Below are positions 34,730-43,247 of a stretch of 64,000 nt of DNA, piece after piece (within the stretch, counting starts at the first letter, position 1; each line of letters opens with the position of its first letter). The notes under the pieces were generated by a model. That model saw nothing but the letters and a program-made list of their open reading frames with translations. It made no database searches and was not told the DNA's origin. Both the position numbers and the translations under genes were made by a program. Origin of the DNA: Astrobacterium formosum (lineage in GTDB: Bacteria > Pseudomonadota > Alphaproteobacteria > Rhizobiales > Xanthobacteraceae). Location of the stretch: positions 62,001 to 126,000 of the forward strand of contig JAVDCA010000011.1 in NCBI GenBank assembly GCA_030848545.1, written 5' to 3'.

Positions 34730-34965
34730 GGGTAAACATCGAAATTGAAAGCTGGTGACGTTCGCTGTCACAACTCAAATCCCGTAACAGCTGCCGTTCC
34801 GACGAACAGTGTTTCCCATTGCGGCTTATCACCAGCTTCACCGCGCCAGTATCTGCGTGCTCGATCCTTAGTCACAGAGAGAGGTTCGCTATCAAGTGCC
34901 TTCCCCCGCGGGAAGGTGCACCAGTTCCCCGGGGTCAGACAAGGCCCCGGAGGTGCTATCCCGCT

Positions 34966-35457
34966 TTAGTCGACCTCGCCTTGGTCGCAGTACATGCAGA
35001 GCAACCGGGTTCCCGGATTTTCAGACCTGTTCAATGGAAAATGGTAGAGATCAAGAAATAGCTGTTCGATGTACTTTGCCATCCGGTTCTCAATTTCAGT
35101 AAAACTAAAATAGATCAGCATCTCGTTACTTGTGTTCTTTGTACGCCAATGGTGAGGAATTCTCCATTTAATGCCTCCTTTTCCCACATAAAGCGCCTTC
35201 ATGTGGAATTTCTGATGCCGGTCGCAATAGTCATTTTTATGCCAGAGCATGTATATTCCTGAACGTTGACCGAAGGAATGCCCGGACAGTCCAAAGTTAT
35301 CCAGAGACTTGTCTGTGTACCAACTCAAGTTAGAATGACAGAAGTCATTCAATCTGAGTAAAGATATGGTCTCTTGAGAAGTTATTTCGTCAAATTTGTT
35401 GTCGAGATTAGAACAATGACAGGAGCAAGTAGAGAAGCATGGTTCTGCGTTTTGCAT
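34966..35457 (-). CDS. GIY-YIG domain protein
   Basis: Protein of 163 residues with a GIY-YIG nuclease-like domain at about 64-145. It has GIY at 67-69, YVG at 90-92, the arginine of KWRIPHHW (about 99), E131 in YIEQLFLD and P141-x-N143. All expected catalytic elements are present. The first 45 residues are cysteine- and histidine-rich (CFSTCSCHCS). The gene is visibly AT-rich against its neighbours and stands alone, pointing to transfer. It could be a restriction-type or repair nuclease; no intron or methylase is nearby. Function unknown. Confidence 0.7.
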   Translation of the reverse strand: MQNAEPCFSTCSCHCSNLDNKFDEITSQETISLLRLNDFCHSNLSWYTDKSLDNFGLSGHSFGQRSGIYMLWHKNDYCDRHQKFHMKALYVGKGGIKWRIPHHWRTKNTSNEMLIYFSFTEIENRMAKYIEQLFLDLYHFPLNRSENPGTRLLCMYCDQGEVD

Positions 35458-35524
35458 GAAGTCGGCTCAGATGTTCGCCGCGGGCTTCGGGCGCTCGCCG
35501 GCTAGAATTCCTTCTTCGCCGATC

Positions 35525-36265
35525 TTAAGCAGCCTTGCGGAACACGTCATCGGGATCGCTGGCGCAGACAATCCGCGCCGTTCGCGCAAGCACTGGTAGG
35601 TGCGGCGTCGCGTCCCTGCGGGTCAACACCGCGATCCGATGCGGTGCGGCTTCCCCAAGGTCGCGGATGTCCAAGAACTTCGTCACCGCGCTGTTGACTG
35701 CGTTAGGGCTCGGCGACACGACCTCAAACAACGATAATTGCTGGCCGATCTCAACGGCTGCATCGAAGGTCCACTCGTCTGATGACCCCCGGTAGACCTG
35801 CCGTCGCCGCACCGGCTTTGAGCCGTAAATCCTTTCAAGGCGATCCCACAGATGAGCCTGATAGTCGGCGTGGCCCGCGGTCGCGATCTGCATCGCAGTC
35901 GCTTCCACCGCACTCTTTGCCGCGTTCGCGACGGCAATGACAGCAAGGGTCAAGTTCGGTTCGGTCACGTCCATGTCGAAAATCATATTCTCGTCGAAGC
36001 GCACACCGAAGCGATCGGCGACATCCCGCGCGATCCGAGCGAAGGTTCGCTCGCCGCCCATGAGCCCAGCTTCCCGGCGAGCCCCACCCGCATCGGACAC
36101 GAGGAAACCGTCGCGAAGTCGAGAAAGCTCCACACCGATCATGCTGCCACCAGGATAGAGCAGCGGCGTCGACAAGCGGGCAGTCTCGTTACGGGTCGCC
36201 ACGCGAACAAGCGAGCGAGCAACCGTTTCTGCGATGTCTGTGATGCGGAGCGTCGTGATCTTCAT
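35525..36265 (-). CDS. Conserved hypothetical protein, second of a two-gene unit
   Basis: Soluble protein of 246 residues that I do not recognise with confidence. The N-terminal half (about 1-100) resembles DUF1828-like domains: a strand pattern around GVELSRLRDGFLVSDAGG, then a helical part (ERTFARIARDVADRFGVRF). The C-terminal half holds a KPVRRRQVYRGSSDEWTFDAAVEI segment followed by LTRRDATPHLPVL. It starts 2 bp after the stop of the upstream gene, so the two are one operon and probably act together. Located between GIY-YIG/hipBA and the tRNA fragment, a setting typical of defence or stress cargo. Confidence 0.65.
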   Translation of the reverse strand: MKITTLRITDIAETVARSLVRVATRNETARLSTPLLYPGGSMIGVELSRLRDGFLVSDAGGARREAGLMGGERTFARIARDVADRFGVRFDENMIFDMDVTEPNLTLAVIAVANAAKSAVEATAMQIATAGHADYQAHLWDRLERIYGSKPVRRRQVYRGSSDEWTFDAAVEIGQQLSLFEVVSPSPNAVNSAVTKFLDIRDLGEAAPHRIAVLTRRDATPHLPVLARTARIVCASDPDDVFRKAA

Positions 36266-36267
36266 GT

Positions 36268-36912
36268 TCAGATCAGCCTCCTCCAGCCCTCGGGAGTATC
36301 GATGTCGTCGAGGCCCGCGATCCTGAACTCTGCCGATACAGTGCGCAGGAAGTCCCTAAAGCTTCGTATCCCACCACCAACCGGAACGGCAATGGGAAGG
36401 TTTCCGAGGGGGCCAAATGCTGGCCGCCCCAACGGAGCGTTGTCGGCGAACCGGTGAACATGATGCCCATCAATTATGCCCGGCAAGTGGCGCCCTTTCG
36501 GGTGATCTCTCCAGCGGGTGTTAACATGGGGATCGGAAGGCCACGCATCGACCCTAGCAATTGTGACGAAGGATCGCCCTCCAGAAACCTCAAGGTTCGC
36601 GGTCACGTCGCGCTCACGCTCGTAGGCCCATGCACTCACCCGCAAGCGTACACCTTCCAAGCCAGGGCCATCCTTTTCACCTAGTGGCACGACGAACTCG
36701 GTGGTTTCCGCTGCCCTGGTATGTAGCTTGTCCTTTGACAGCTCGCGTGCCGCCGGCTCGGCCGCCGGGGGATCGCGCCACACGGGCCAGCTCACGATCA
36801 CCTTGGATGTCTCAGCGATCGTCCTCCACTCATCGGGGACAGGTTCGAGCACTTCACCTGATCGCTTGCTTCGCTGGATCAAAGCCCGCCCCGCCCTCGA
36901 TGCCCCCGTCAT
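36268..36912 (-). CDS. Conserved hypothetical protein, first of a two-gene unit
   Basis: Soluble protein of 214 residues, no recognised domain. It contains a basic N-terminus (RAGRALIQRSKRSGE), a central beta-rich part (VPLGEKDGPGLEGVRLRVSAWAYERERDVTANLEV) and a histidine-rich stretch (HLPGIIDGHHVHRFADN) that could be a metal or nucleic-acid site. The start is taken as ATG 36912; a TTG at 36939 is also in frame and neither has a clear ribosome site. It lies 2 bp ahead of the next gene. Nothing in the sequence gives a function. Confidence 0.6.
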   Translation of the reverse strand: MTGASRAGRALIQRSKRSGEVLEPVPDEWRTIAETSKVIVSWPVWRDPPAAEPAARELSKDKLHTRAAETTEFVVPLGEKDGPGLEGVRLRVSAWAYERERDVTANLEVSGGRSFVTIARVDAWPSDPHVNTRWRDHPKGRHLPGIIDGHHVHRFADNAPLGRPAFGPLGNLPIAVPVGGGIRSFRDFLRTVSAEFRIAGLDDIDTPEGWRRLI

Positions 36913-37118
36913 GATGGCGGGCGCGGGCGCGACGATCAACGCGGTAAAGTTCGTTCGGAGGTCGGCAGCGTCATCGGGCGTTAGGGCGTAACGATCTGAT
37001 CAGGAGGCAGAAGGCGTGCACCAGAGAATTCTGCGTCCCCCGTGCGTCCCCAGCAAAAATGAGAGTTGATGGCCTCCTGGGCCCGTTTCTATTTTAATAG
37101 TGTTTCCAGTCGTTTAAA

Positions 37119-37163
37119 TGGTGCCCAGGGGCGGGATCGAACCACCGACACCGTGATTTTCAG
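37119..37163 (-). mobile_element. tRNA-Phe 3' fragment, probable attachment site of an integrated element
   Basis: On the minus strand this reads CTGAAAATC (anticodon loop, GAA), a variable segment, GGTGGTTCGATCCCGCC (T arm) and TGGGCACCA (acceptor end with CCA). It is the 3' half of tRNA-Phe; the 5' half is absent and replaced by AT-rich sequence at 37164 onward. Tyrosine-recombinase islands leave such a fragment at the end far from the intact tRNA. With the CCA end pointing left, the element lies to the right, with the intact tRNA and integrase expected beyond the window. A tRNA gene broken by deletion is the alternative. Confidence 0.65.
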
Positions 37164-37516
37164 GCTCATACTTATTGATACTTTTCAATTACTTAACGGC
37201 TTTAAGGCTGTCTAATGCGTTATCAAAGATCAACGAGATAGCGTGTGATTGTCTAACGCAAAATCTGCCTGCGGCGTCGGGGCAAGATGGGCAGGCTTGC
37301 TGGCACTTGCCGCTGGACGGTGTCAGATCTCGTCCGAAATCGGCCATAGAATCGGAATTTGCGTTCGGTATAATTGTACCAAATTCAGACTCGCATCCAA
37401 CAACGCAGAATGGCATCGCTCGGTCGTCAGCGAGTGGCCCTAGCTATTCTAGGAGGAGGATGCAGGCCTAGAGTCCGACCGTATTGATCCGGAAGTCGGA
37501 GACGGAGACCGGTTCC
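37164..37516. other. AT-rich gap next to the tRNA fragment
   Basis: A 353-bp region of lower GC than the DNA to its left. A 98-codon open frame at 37175-37471 has no ribosome site, no family similarity and odd composition, so it is not called. No integrase remnant, terminator or promoter could be identified. Confidence 0.4.
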
Positions 37517-38458
37517 TCAACGCAGGACGTTGTTGGTCGGCGGCAGGCCTTCAACGAGGACACGCCGGATTTCAGTCGCTGCGCCAACCGCCATGGCGAT
37601 TTGGGCGTTGCGCGTCATCGCGGCGACGTGCGGCGTTGTGACGATGTTGTCACAGGAGAAGATGGCGTCTTCGAAATCCGGCGGTTCGCGGTCGAATACA
37701 TCGAGTGCGGCGCCGCCGATGCGCCCCTCTCGAGCGGCGGTGGCCAGTGCCGTCTTGTCGACGAGCCCGCCGCGTGACGTGTTGACGATGATGCAATCCG
37801 GTTTCACCAGCCGCAGTGCAGCCTCGCCGATCAGATGACGGGTGGCAGCGTTGAGCGGACAGTGCAGCGAGATCACGTCCGAAGTCGACATCAACTCCTC
37901 GAACGAGACGCGCGCGTAGCCGCAGTCGCCGACTGCGGCGGGATCGGCGTCGTGAACGATGATGCGGCAGCCGAACACAGACAGATAGGTCGCCACCAGC
38001 CGGCCGATGCGGCCGAAGCCGAGAATGCCGACCGTCAGACCGCGCAGTTCCCGACCCATCAGGGTCTCCCGCGCCCAACGCCGGTCGCGCTTGATCATCG
38101 CCTCGGCACGCGACAGGTGGCGCAGGGCGGCGAAAAGGAGGCCGACGGTCGCCTCTGCCACGGCGTTGCTGTTGGCGTCGGCTGTGATCGATACCGGGAT
38201 GCCCTGCTCGCGGATTGCGTCGAGATCGAGATCGTCGAGGCCAACACCGTGGCGAGCGATGATGCGCAGTTTCTTCTGTCGCGAGATGGTCTCGCGGTCG
38301 AGCTTGGCGATCTTGTGGAAGATCGCGTCCATCTCGCCGATGCAGGCGATGATGTCGGGCTTCTGCGCCGGCTCCGGCAAGATCGTCAGTTCCGCGAACG
38401 GCCGGACGATGTCGAGCCCCTTGGGGTGAACGTTGCCGAGGACGAGAACTTTGTACAT
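37517..38458 (-). CDS. D-2-hydroxyacid dehydrogenase (phosphoglycerate dehydrogenase-like)
   Basis: NAD-dependent dehydrogenase of 313 residues. N-terminal catalytic part with IARHGVGLDDLDLDA; nucleotide loop GILGFGRIGR; catalytic arginine region NTSRGGLVDKTAL; glutamate in DVFDREPPD; histidine in TTPHVAAMT. Start 38458 has GGAGGG upstream. Last gene of a six-gene minus-strand operon (43185 to 37517) and the first gene right of the tRNA fragment. It lacks the ACT/regulatory domains of serine-biosynthetic SerA, so a catabolic keto/hydroxy acid is likely. Confidence 0.87.
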   Translation of the reverse strand: MYKVLVLGNVHPKGLDIVRPFAELTILPEPAQKPDIIACIGEMDAIFHKIAKLDRETISRQKKLRIIARHGVGLDDLDLDAIREQGIPVSITADANSNAVAEATVGLLFAALRHLSRAEAMIKRDRRWARETLMGRELRGLTVGILGFGRIGRLVATYLSVFGCRIIVHDADPAAVGDCGYARVSFEELMSTSDVISLHCPLNAATRHLIGEAALRLVKPDCIIVNTSRGGLVDKTALATAAREGRIGGAALDVFDREPPDFEDAIFSCDNIVTTPHVAAMTRNAQIAMAVGAATEIRRVLVEGLPPTNNVLR

Positions 38459-38471
38459 GCTATCCCTCCAG

Positions 38472-39293
38472 TCAGAGGCCGGCATAGGCGTTGAATCCGC
38501 CGTCGACGGGCGTGACTGTCCCGGTCACAAAGCGCGATGCATCTGACGCGTACCAGATGGCGGTGCCGACGAGATCCTCGACCCTGCCGAGCCGCCCCAT
38601 GGGCGTATGGGCGACGATCTTCGCGCCGCGCTCGCTCAGGCTGCCGTCGGCGGCGAACAGGGCTGCGCGCATGCGCTCGTTGGGGAAAAAACCCGGAGCG
38701 ATGGCGTTGACGCGCACCAGCGGTGTGTATTCGCGAGCGACGTGACATGCGAGCCATTGGGTGAAATTGGCGACCGCCGCCTTGGCGGCGGCGTAGGCAG
38801 GACGGCCCTCCAGCGGTCGGAAGGCATTCATCGAAGTGATGTTGATCATCGAGCCGCCGTGTTCCTGGCCGACCATCCGGCGACCATAGGCGAGACAGGG
38901 CGCGACGGCGCCGCCGATGAAGTTGAGCCGCAGGGTCTCGACAATCGGGTCGAGAGAGAGGTCGAAGACGCCCACGCCGTCGCCGGTCATCGCCGCCCTG
39001 ATATTGCCGCCGGCGCAGTTGACGAGAACGTCAATGCGGCCAAAGGCGGTCATCACCTCTTCGGCATTGCGTTCAAACGCCGCCGTCTCAAGGGCGTCGA
39101 TCTGGTAAAGGCGCGCCGTCCTACCGAGGTCCCCGGCCGCTCGGCCAACGATCGCAGCGGCTTCCTGATTCTTATGACAGCACAGCGCCAAATCAGCGCC
39201 GGCCCGCGCCAAGCCGAGCGCGATGGCGCCGCCGATGCCACCTGAAGCTCCGGTCACCACCGCGGTGCGGCCGCGAAGATCGAACAGGTTCAT
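38472..39293 (-). CDS. uxuB: SDR-type D-mannonate oxidoreductase / fructuronate reductase
   Basis: Short-chain dehydrogenase of 273 residues. NAD(P) motif TGASGGIG at about 14-21, CAGGN, catalytic YAAAK. The C-terminal half closely follows the SDR-type UxuB family of Bacillus and Thermotoga: NITSMNAFRPLEGRPAYAAA, NFTQWLACHVA, RVNAIAPGFFPNE, HTPMGRLGRVEDLVG and PVDGGFNAYAG. The reaction is D-fructuronate + NADH to D-mannonate. It sits 8 bp from the KDG kinase gene, fitting uronate catabolism, though no mannonate dehydratase (uxuA) is in the window. It is unrelated in fold to UxaB at 19141. Confidence 0.82.
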   Translation of the reverse strand: MNLFDLRGRTAVVTGASGGIGGAIALGLARAGADLALCCHKNQEAAAIVGRAAGDLGRTARLYQIDALETAAFERNAEEVMTAFGRIDVLVNCAGGNIRAAMTGDGVGVFDLSLDPIVETLRLNFIGGAVAPCLAYGRRMVGQEHGGSMINITSMNAFRPLEGRPAYAAAKAAVANFTQWLACHVAREYTPLVRVNAIAPGFFPNERMRAALFAADGSLSERGAKIVAHTPMGRLGRVEDLVGTAIWYASDASRFVTGTVTPVDGGFNAYAGL

Positions 39294-39300
39294 GCCGCCC

Positions 39301-40251
39301 TCACCGTTTCCACGCAATGCCGCCGCTCCGGCGCCGCTCGACCTCGTCGGACGTCGGCATCGCCTCGATGTTGCCGGGCATCTGGATCGCGAGCCCGGCG
39401 ACGACGACGCCGAGCCGCGCGGCCTCCACTAGGTCGCGGCCCTCGAGCAATCCAGCGAGCGCGCCGGCTGCGAAAGCATCGCCAGCGCCCATCAGGTCGA
39501 CGGGATTGGCGATGCGTTCGACCGGCAGCCGTTCGATCCGGCCGTCAGTCGCGACAAGGACGTCGCCTTCGCCGCACTTCATGACGATGTTCCGGCAGCC
39601 AAGCTGTTCGAGGCGCGTTATCGCATCCTCGTCGGCGAGCGGCCCGTACAGCATCTGCATGTCCTCAAGGCCGGGAAAGACGACGTCGGCGGCGGCGAGG
39701 TAGCGCTCCAGGCAGGCGCGGGCCTGCTCGCGGCTCCACAAAGCGAGCCGGACATTGGGATCGAAGCTCACCTTGACGCCGTGGGCGTGAGCGATTTCGA
39801 CTGCCCGCCACGAGGCGGCATCACACGACGGCGACAGAGCGGGATTGATGCCGGTGAGGTGCAGAAACTTGGCTGACGCGATGAAGCCCTCGTCGAGCAT
39901 TTCCGGCATGTAGTTCGCGAAGGCGGAATCCTTCCGGTAATAGAAATGGCGGGCGTCGCCGCCGGGCAGGCGCTCGCGCAGGAACACCGCCGTCAGTTTC
40001 CCGGGTAGCATGGTGACGCGCGAGACGTCGACGCCTTCGCCCGCCACTAGGCTGCGGATGTAGTGGCCCATCTCGTCCTCGCCGAGCGCACTCATCCAGG
40101 CGGTGTCGAAGCCGAGCCGCTTCACCCCGACCGCCACCGTGGCCTCGGCGCCACCGGGCCGGACCGTGAAGTCGCGGCAGTAGCGCATGCGTCCGATGTC
40201 GCGCGCCACGAACACGGCGCTGGTTTCTCCGAAGGTCACGAGGCTGGGCAT
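39301..40251 (-). CDS. kdgK: 2-keto-3-deoxygluconate kinase (PfkB family)
   Basis: PfkB-family kinase of 316 residues. It has the KDG-kinase style N-terminus (FGETSAVFVA, GGAEATVAVGVKRLGF), VSFDPNVRLALW in the middle, and the catalytic anion hole MGAGDAFAAG near the C-terminus. It phosphorylates KDG to KDPG, feeding the Entner-Doudoroff aldolase. Start 40251 is preferred by family alignment; ATGs at 40287 and 40311 are also in frame. Between the fructuronate reductase and a zinc dehydrogenase gene on the same strand. A plain fructokinase-type substrate cannot be excluded. Confidence 0.82.
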   Translation of the reverse strand: MPSLVTFGETSAVFVARDIGRMRYCRDFTVRPGGAEATVAVGVKRLGFDTAWMSALGEDEMGHYIRSLVAGEGVDVSRVTMLPGKLTAVFLRERLPGGDARHFYYRKDSAFANYMPEMLDEGFIASAKFLHLTGINPALSPSCDAASWRAVEIAHAHGVKVSFDPNVRLALWSREQARACLERYLAAADVVFPGLEDMQMLYGPLADEDAITRLEQLGCRNIVMKCGEGDVLVATDGRIERLPVERIANPVDLMGAGDAFAAGALAGLLEGRDLVEAARLGVVVAGLAIQMPGNIEAMPTSDEVERRRSGGIAWKR

Positions 40252-40330
40252 AGCGATACGGGGTCCCTGTTCGGAAAAGATCGGCATTCCTAATTGTCGT
40301 GGGGCAGGCATGGCCTGCCGGCGGTCGGTG

Positions 40331-41353
40331 TCACGGCCGCAGGACGATCCTCACGAGGTCCTCGCTTCGGGTATCGGCGATCTCAAAAGCGCGCGCGCCC
40401 TGCTCAAGCGGGAAGCGACGGGTGATGCAGGTTTGCGCCCGCTCATGCCGCACCTGCATGAGGTCGACGGCGGCGCGGAAATCCGCCGGCGTGAAGGTAA
40501 GGCTGCCATGAATCTCGTGCTCCATGGCTTTCGGCGCCTGCAGATTCACGGTGCGCGGCTCGGGGAACATTGCGATCAGCGTGATGACCCCCTGCTTGCG
40601 CACCGAACCGACAGCCTGATCGAACAGGCCGGGTGCGTCGGCGGCGACGAAGGCGGCGTCCATGCCGAGCCCGCCGCCGAGTTCACGTGCGACCGCGACG
40701 GCTTCACCGACGCCGACGTTGACGACGTGCGTCGCTCCGACTTCGCAGGCGCGCTCAAGATTGTAATCGTAGAGGTCGGTCGCTAGCACCGTGCCGGCTC
40801 CGGCTTCCCGAGCGGCCAGCATGATCATCAGACCGACGGCCCCTGCCCCCATGACGACGACCCGATCGGCGAGGCCAATTCCGGCGCGACGAACGGCATG
40901 GACCGCGACTGCGAGGGGCTCGATCAAGGTCGCCACGTCGTCCGGTACATGGTCGTCAATCGGGTACAGAAGCTCCGCCGGCGCCGCGAAGTAATCGGCA
41001 AAACCGCCAGCCCAGACGGTTTCGCCGAGCATCGTCTTGGCATCGCACAGGTTTGGGCTGCCGTGCATGCACCAGTGGCAGATTCCGCAAGCCTTCTGGG
41101 GCAACACCACGACGCGGGTGCCGGGTGCCGGCGCGGTCACGCCCTCGCCGAGAGCCTCCACCACACCGCAGACCTCGTGGCCCATGATCGCCGGCGGTAC
41201 GCGCTTGGCATGTCTGCCATGGTACGCATGGATCTCCGAACCGCAGATTCCAGCCGAGAGAACCCTCACCAGTGCCTCGCCGCGAGCTGGCACGGGTTTG
41301 GGCACTTCGCGCACGATCACCGAATGCAACTCTTCGAGTACCAGGGCGCGCAT
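40331..41353 (-). CDS. Zinc-dependent alcohol dehydrogenase, probable hexonate 5-dehydrogenase
   Basis: Medium-chain dehydrogenase of 340 residues. Catalytic ligands C37 (GICGSEIH) and H59-E60 (GHE); structural cysteines C89, C92, C95 and C103; Rossmann motif GAGAVG. Start 41353 has GAGGGATC upstream. It lies in an operon with fructuronate reductase and KDG kinase, so an L-gulonate 5-dehydrogenase role (L-gulonate to D-fructuronate, as for RspB-type enzymes) would close the path. That is inference from neighbours; the sequence alone only gives the sorbitol/threonine dehydrogenase-like family. Confidence 0.82.
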   Translation of the reverse strand: MRALVLEELHSVIVREVPKPVPARGEALVRVLSAGICGSEIHAYHGRHAKRVPPAIMGHEVCGVVEALGEGVTAPAPGTRVVVLPQKACGICHWCMHGSPNLCDAKTMLGETVWAGGFADYFAAPAELLYPIDDHVPDDVATLIEPLAVAVHAVRRAGIGLADRVVVMGAGAVGLMIMLAAREAGAGTVLATDLYDYNLERACEVGATHVVNVGVGEAVAVARELGGGLGMDAAFVAADAPGLFDQAVGSVRKQGVITLIAMFPEPRTVNLQAPKAMEHEIHGSLTFTPADFRAAVDLMQVRHERAQTCITRRFPLEQGARAFEIADTRSEDLVRIVLRP

Positions 41354-41369
41354 TACGATCCCTCGGGGC

Positions 41370-42338
41370 TCATGCCACCGGCCAGACTTCCGGGTTGGCA
41401 AGGTAGCGCGGACGGTCGCCGCGGCAGAACGCCAGCACGTTCTCCGCGGCATTCAAGGCGATCCGCGCCTGCGTCTCCGTCGTCATCGCGGCGATGTGCG
41501 GCAACACGATGCAGTTCGGGCAAGCGAGAAGCGGTTCTGTCGCCTTTACAGGCTCGTCAGCAAGAACATCCAGGACCGCACCGGCGAGCCGTCGTGCTCG
41601 CAGGACTTCGGCAAGAGCCGTTTCATCGACTATCCCGCCGCGTGCCAGATTGAGAAGGTAGGCGGTCGGCTTCATGAGCAACAGTTCACGCCGGCCAAAA
41701 AGTCCACGGGTCTCGGCATTCAGCGGGATGTGGATCGAAACGACGTCGCTGCGCGCCAGGAGTTCGTCGAACGGAACCAGAGTGGTCTCGACTCCAGTGA
41801 AGTCCTTGCCCTGGGGACGCGGATGATAGGCGAGGACGTCCATTCCGAACGCCCGCACGCGCTTTACGACCTCACGTCCGATCGCGCCTAGACCGACAAT
41901 GCCGAACGTTTTACCGCACGCCTCGATTCCCAGGAATTGGCTGCGGGGAGGATTGCCAGCGCGGCTTTTCTCGACCGCATCCACCAGCTTGCGCGTGGCC
42001 AGGAGCATGAGCCCGACGGTATACTCGGCAATCGCGACCGTGTTGGCGCCCGAGACGTAGGAGACGCTGATGCCCTTCGAGGTAGCGTAAGCGACGTCGA
42101 CGTTATCGTAGCCCGAGCCGTGGCGAGCGATGTGGACGAGTTGGGGGGCGGCGTCGATGAGCTCGCGGTCGAACTTGATCGGGTCGGTCTTGTTGAGAAT
42201 GACCGTCGCATCCGCCACCCGGCGTTTGATCTCCTCCCGAGGTAGCGACAATTCGCCGACATCAATAGCGACGTTGCCGGCCAGCATCGCTTGTGCGACT
42301 TCGTGAATTGGTTCGGTAACGAAGACCTTGTGTTGCAT
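41370..42338 (-). CDS. D-2-hydroxyacid dehydrogenase
   Basis: NAD-dependent dehydrogenase of 322 residues. Motifs: IARHGSGYDNVDV in the catalytic domain, GIVGLGAIGREV as nucleotide loop, NLARGGIVDETALAE with the catalytic arginine, DVLADEPVKATEP with the glutamate, and LPHIAAMT with the histidine. Second protein of this family in the same operon; the other is at 37517 and the two are clearly divergent. Ends 16 bp before the zinc dehydrogenase. Substrate unknown. Confidence 0.87.
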   Translation of the reverse strand: MQHKVFVTEPIHEVAQAMLAGNVAIDVGELSLPREEIKRRVADATVILNKTDPIKFDRELIDAAPQLVHIARHGSGYDNVDVAYATSKGISVSYVSGANTVAIAEYTVGLMLLATRKLVDAVEKSRAGNPPRSQFLGIEACGKTFGIVGLGAIGREVVKRVRAFGMDVLAYHPRPQGKDFTGVETTLVPFDELLARSDVVSIHIPLNAETRGLFGRRELLLMKPTAYLLNLARGGIVDETALAEVLRARRLAGAVLDVLADEPVKATEPLLACPNCIVLPHIAAMTTETQARIALNAAENVLAFCRGDRPRYLANPEVWPVA

Positions 42339-42402
42339 GCTGCATCCTCCACGGACGCGTTGCGAGTGGCGGCCCGCTACTTCGATACGCTGAATGGATT
42401 AC

Positions 42403-43185
42403 TCAAGGGATGGTGAACCCGCCATCGATCGCGATCGTCATGCCGGTGATGTAAGCGCCGAGATCAGATGCCAGAAAGACAATCGTGTTGGCATAGTCCA
42501 CCGGTTCTCCTTCACGCTGAAGAGCGAGCTTGGAGAAGACTTTAGCCGTCTCATCCGGGCCGCGACGGAAAATGACGCCATTGCGACCGCCAATCTTCGC
42601 CGTCGACGTGAAGCCGGGCGCGATCGCATTCACGGTGATTTTGTGCGCGCCGAGTTCTCGAGCGAAGAGCTTCGTGGCCATTATGACGCCTGCCTTGGAG
42701 ACGCTGTAGGGACCTCGGCTGACATTGGCGTTCAAGCCGGTCGAAGAGGACATGTTGACAACCGCTCCGCCGCGGTTCTGCCTGATCATGTGCTTGGCAG
42801 CGTATTGAGTACAAAGAACAACGCCTTTGAGATTGATGTCGAGAACATCATCCCACTCGTCGTCCGTGACATCCATGAGAGACATGCGGCTGCTCACGCC
42901 GGCATTGTTGACAAGGACGTCGATGGATCCGAGTTCGCGGACGCAGCTTTCGACCATCGCTTCGACCTGAGCCCGCTTGGATACATCGCACACGACGGGG
43001 AGCACCCTACGCCCGAGCTTCTCAATCGTGGCGACAGTCGTCTGCATGTCGTCGTCGATGGCGATATCGGCGACGCAGACATCTGCGCCGCACTCGGCGA
43101 GCCGGACTGCTTGAGCGCGCCCCAGTTGACGCCGCCCGCCCGTGACGATGGCAACCTTGCCAGCAAGGGAAATCTCGACACTCAT
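42403..43185 (-). CDS. SDR-family oxidoreductase, first gene of the six-gene operon
   Basis: Short-chain dehydrogenase of 260 residues. Nucleotide motif TGGRRQLG at 15-22 (glycine-rich loop with a basic middle suggesting NADP), NNAG, SSS-TG and catalytic YSVSK. C-terminal FLASDLGAYITGMTIAIDGGF is typical. Start 43185 has GGAGAA upstream. The promoter at 43250-43278 carries one of the five palindromic operators, so this operon is probably controlled by the MarR gene just upstream. Substrate unknown; a sugar-acid or polyol oxidation fits the neighbours. Confidence 0.85.
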   Translation of the reverse strand: MSVEISLAGKVAIVTGGRRQLGRAQAVRLAECGADVCVADIAIDDDMQTTVATIEKLGRRVLPVVCDVSKRAQVEAMVESCVRELGSIDVLVNNAGVSSRMSLMDVTDDEWDDVLDINLKGVVLCTQYAAKHMIRQNRGGAVVNMSSSTGLNANVSRGPYSVSKAGVIMATKLFARELGAHKITVNAIAPGFTSTAKIGGRNGVIFRRGPDETAKVFSKLALQREGEPVDYANTIVFLASDLGAYITGMTIAIDGGFTIP

Positions 43186-43247
43186 GATGTTCTCCGATCT
43201 CGGGGGCGACGTATTCGCAGGAGAAGGAAGCGCCTTGACAGATTTAG

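Noticed and set aside
37119-37163. Complete tRNA gene
   Set aside because: No D arm or 5' acceptor strand is present to the right; only the 3' half is recognisable.
37175-37471. 98-codon open frame right of the tRNA fragment
   Set aside because: No similarity, no ribosome site, and composition unlike a protein; may be chance in AT-rich DNA.
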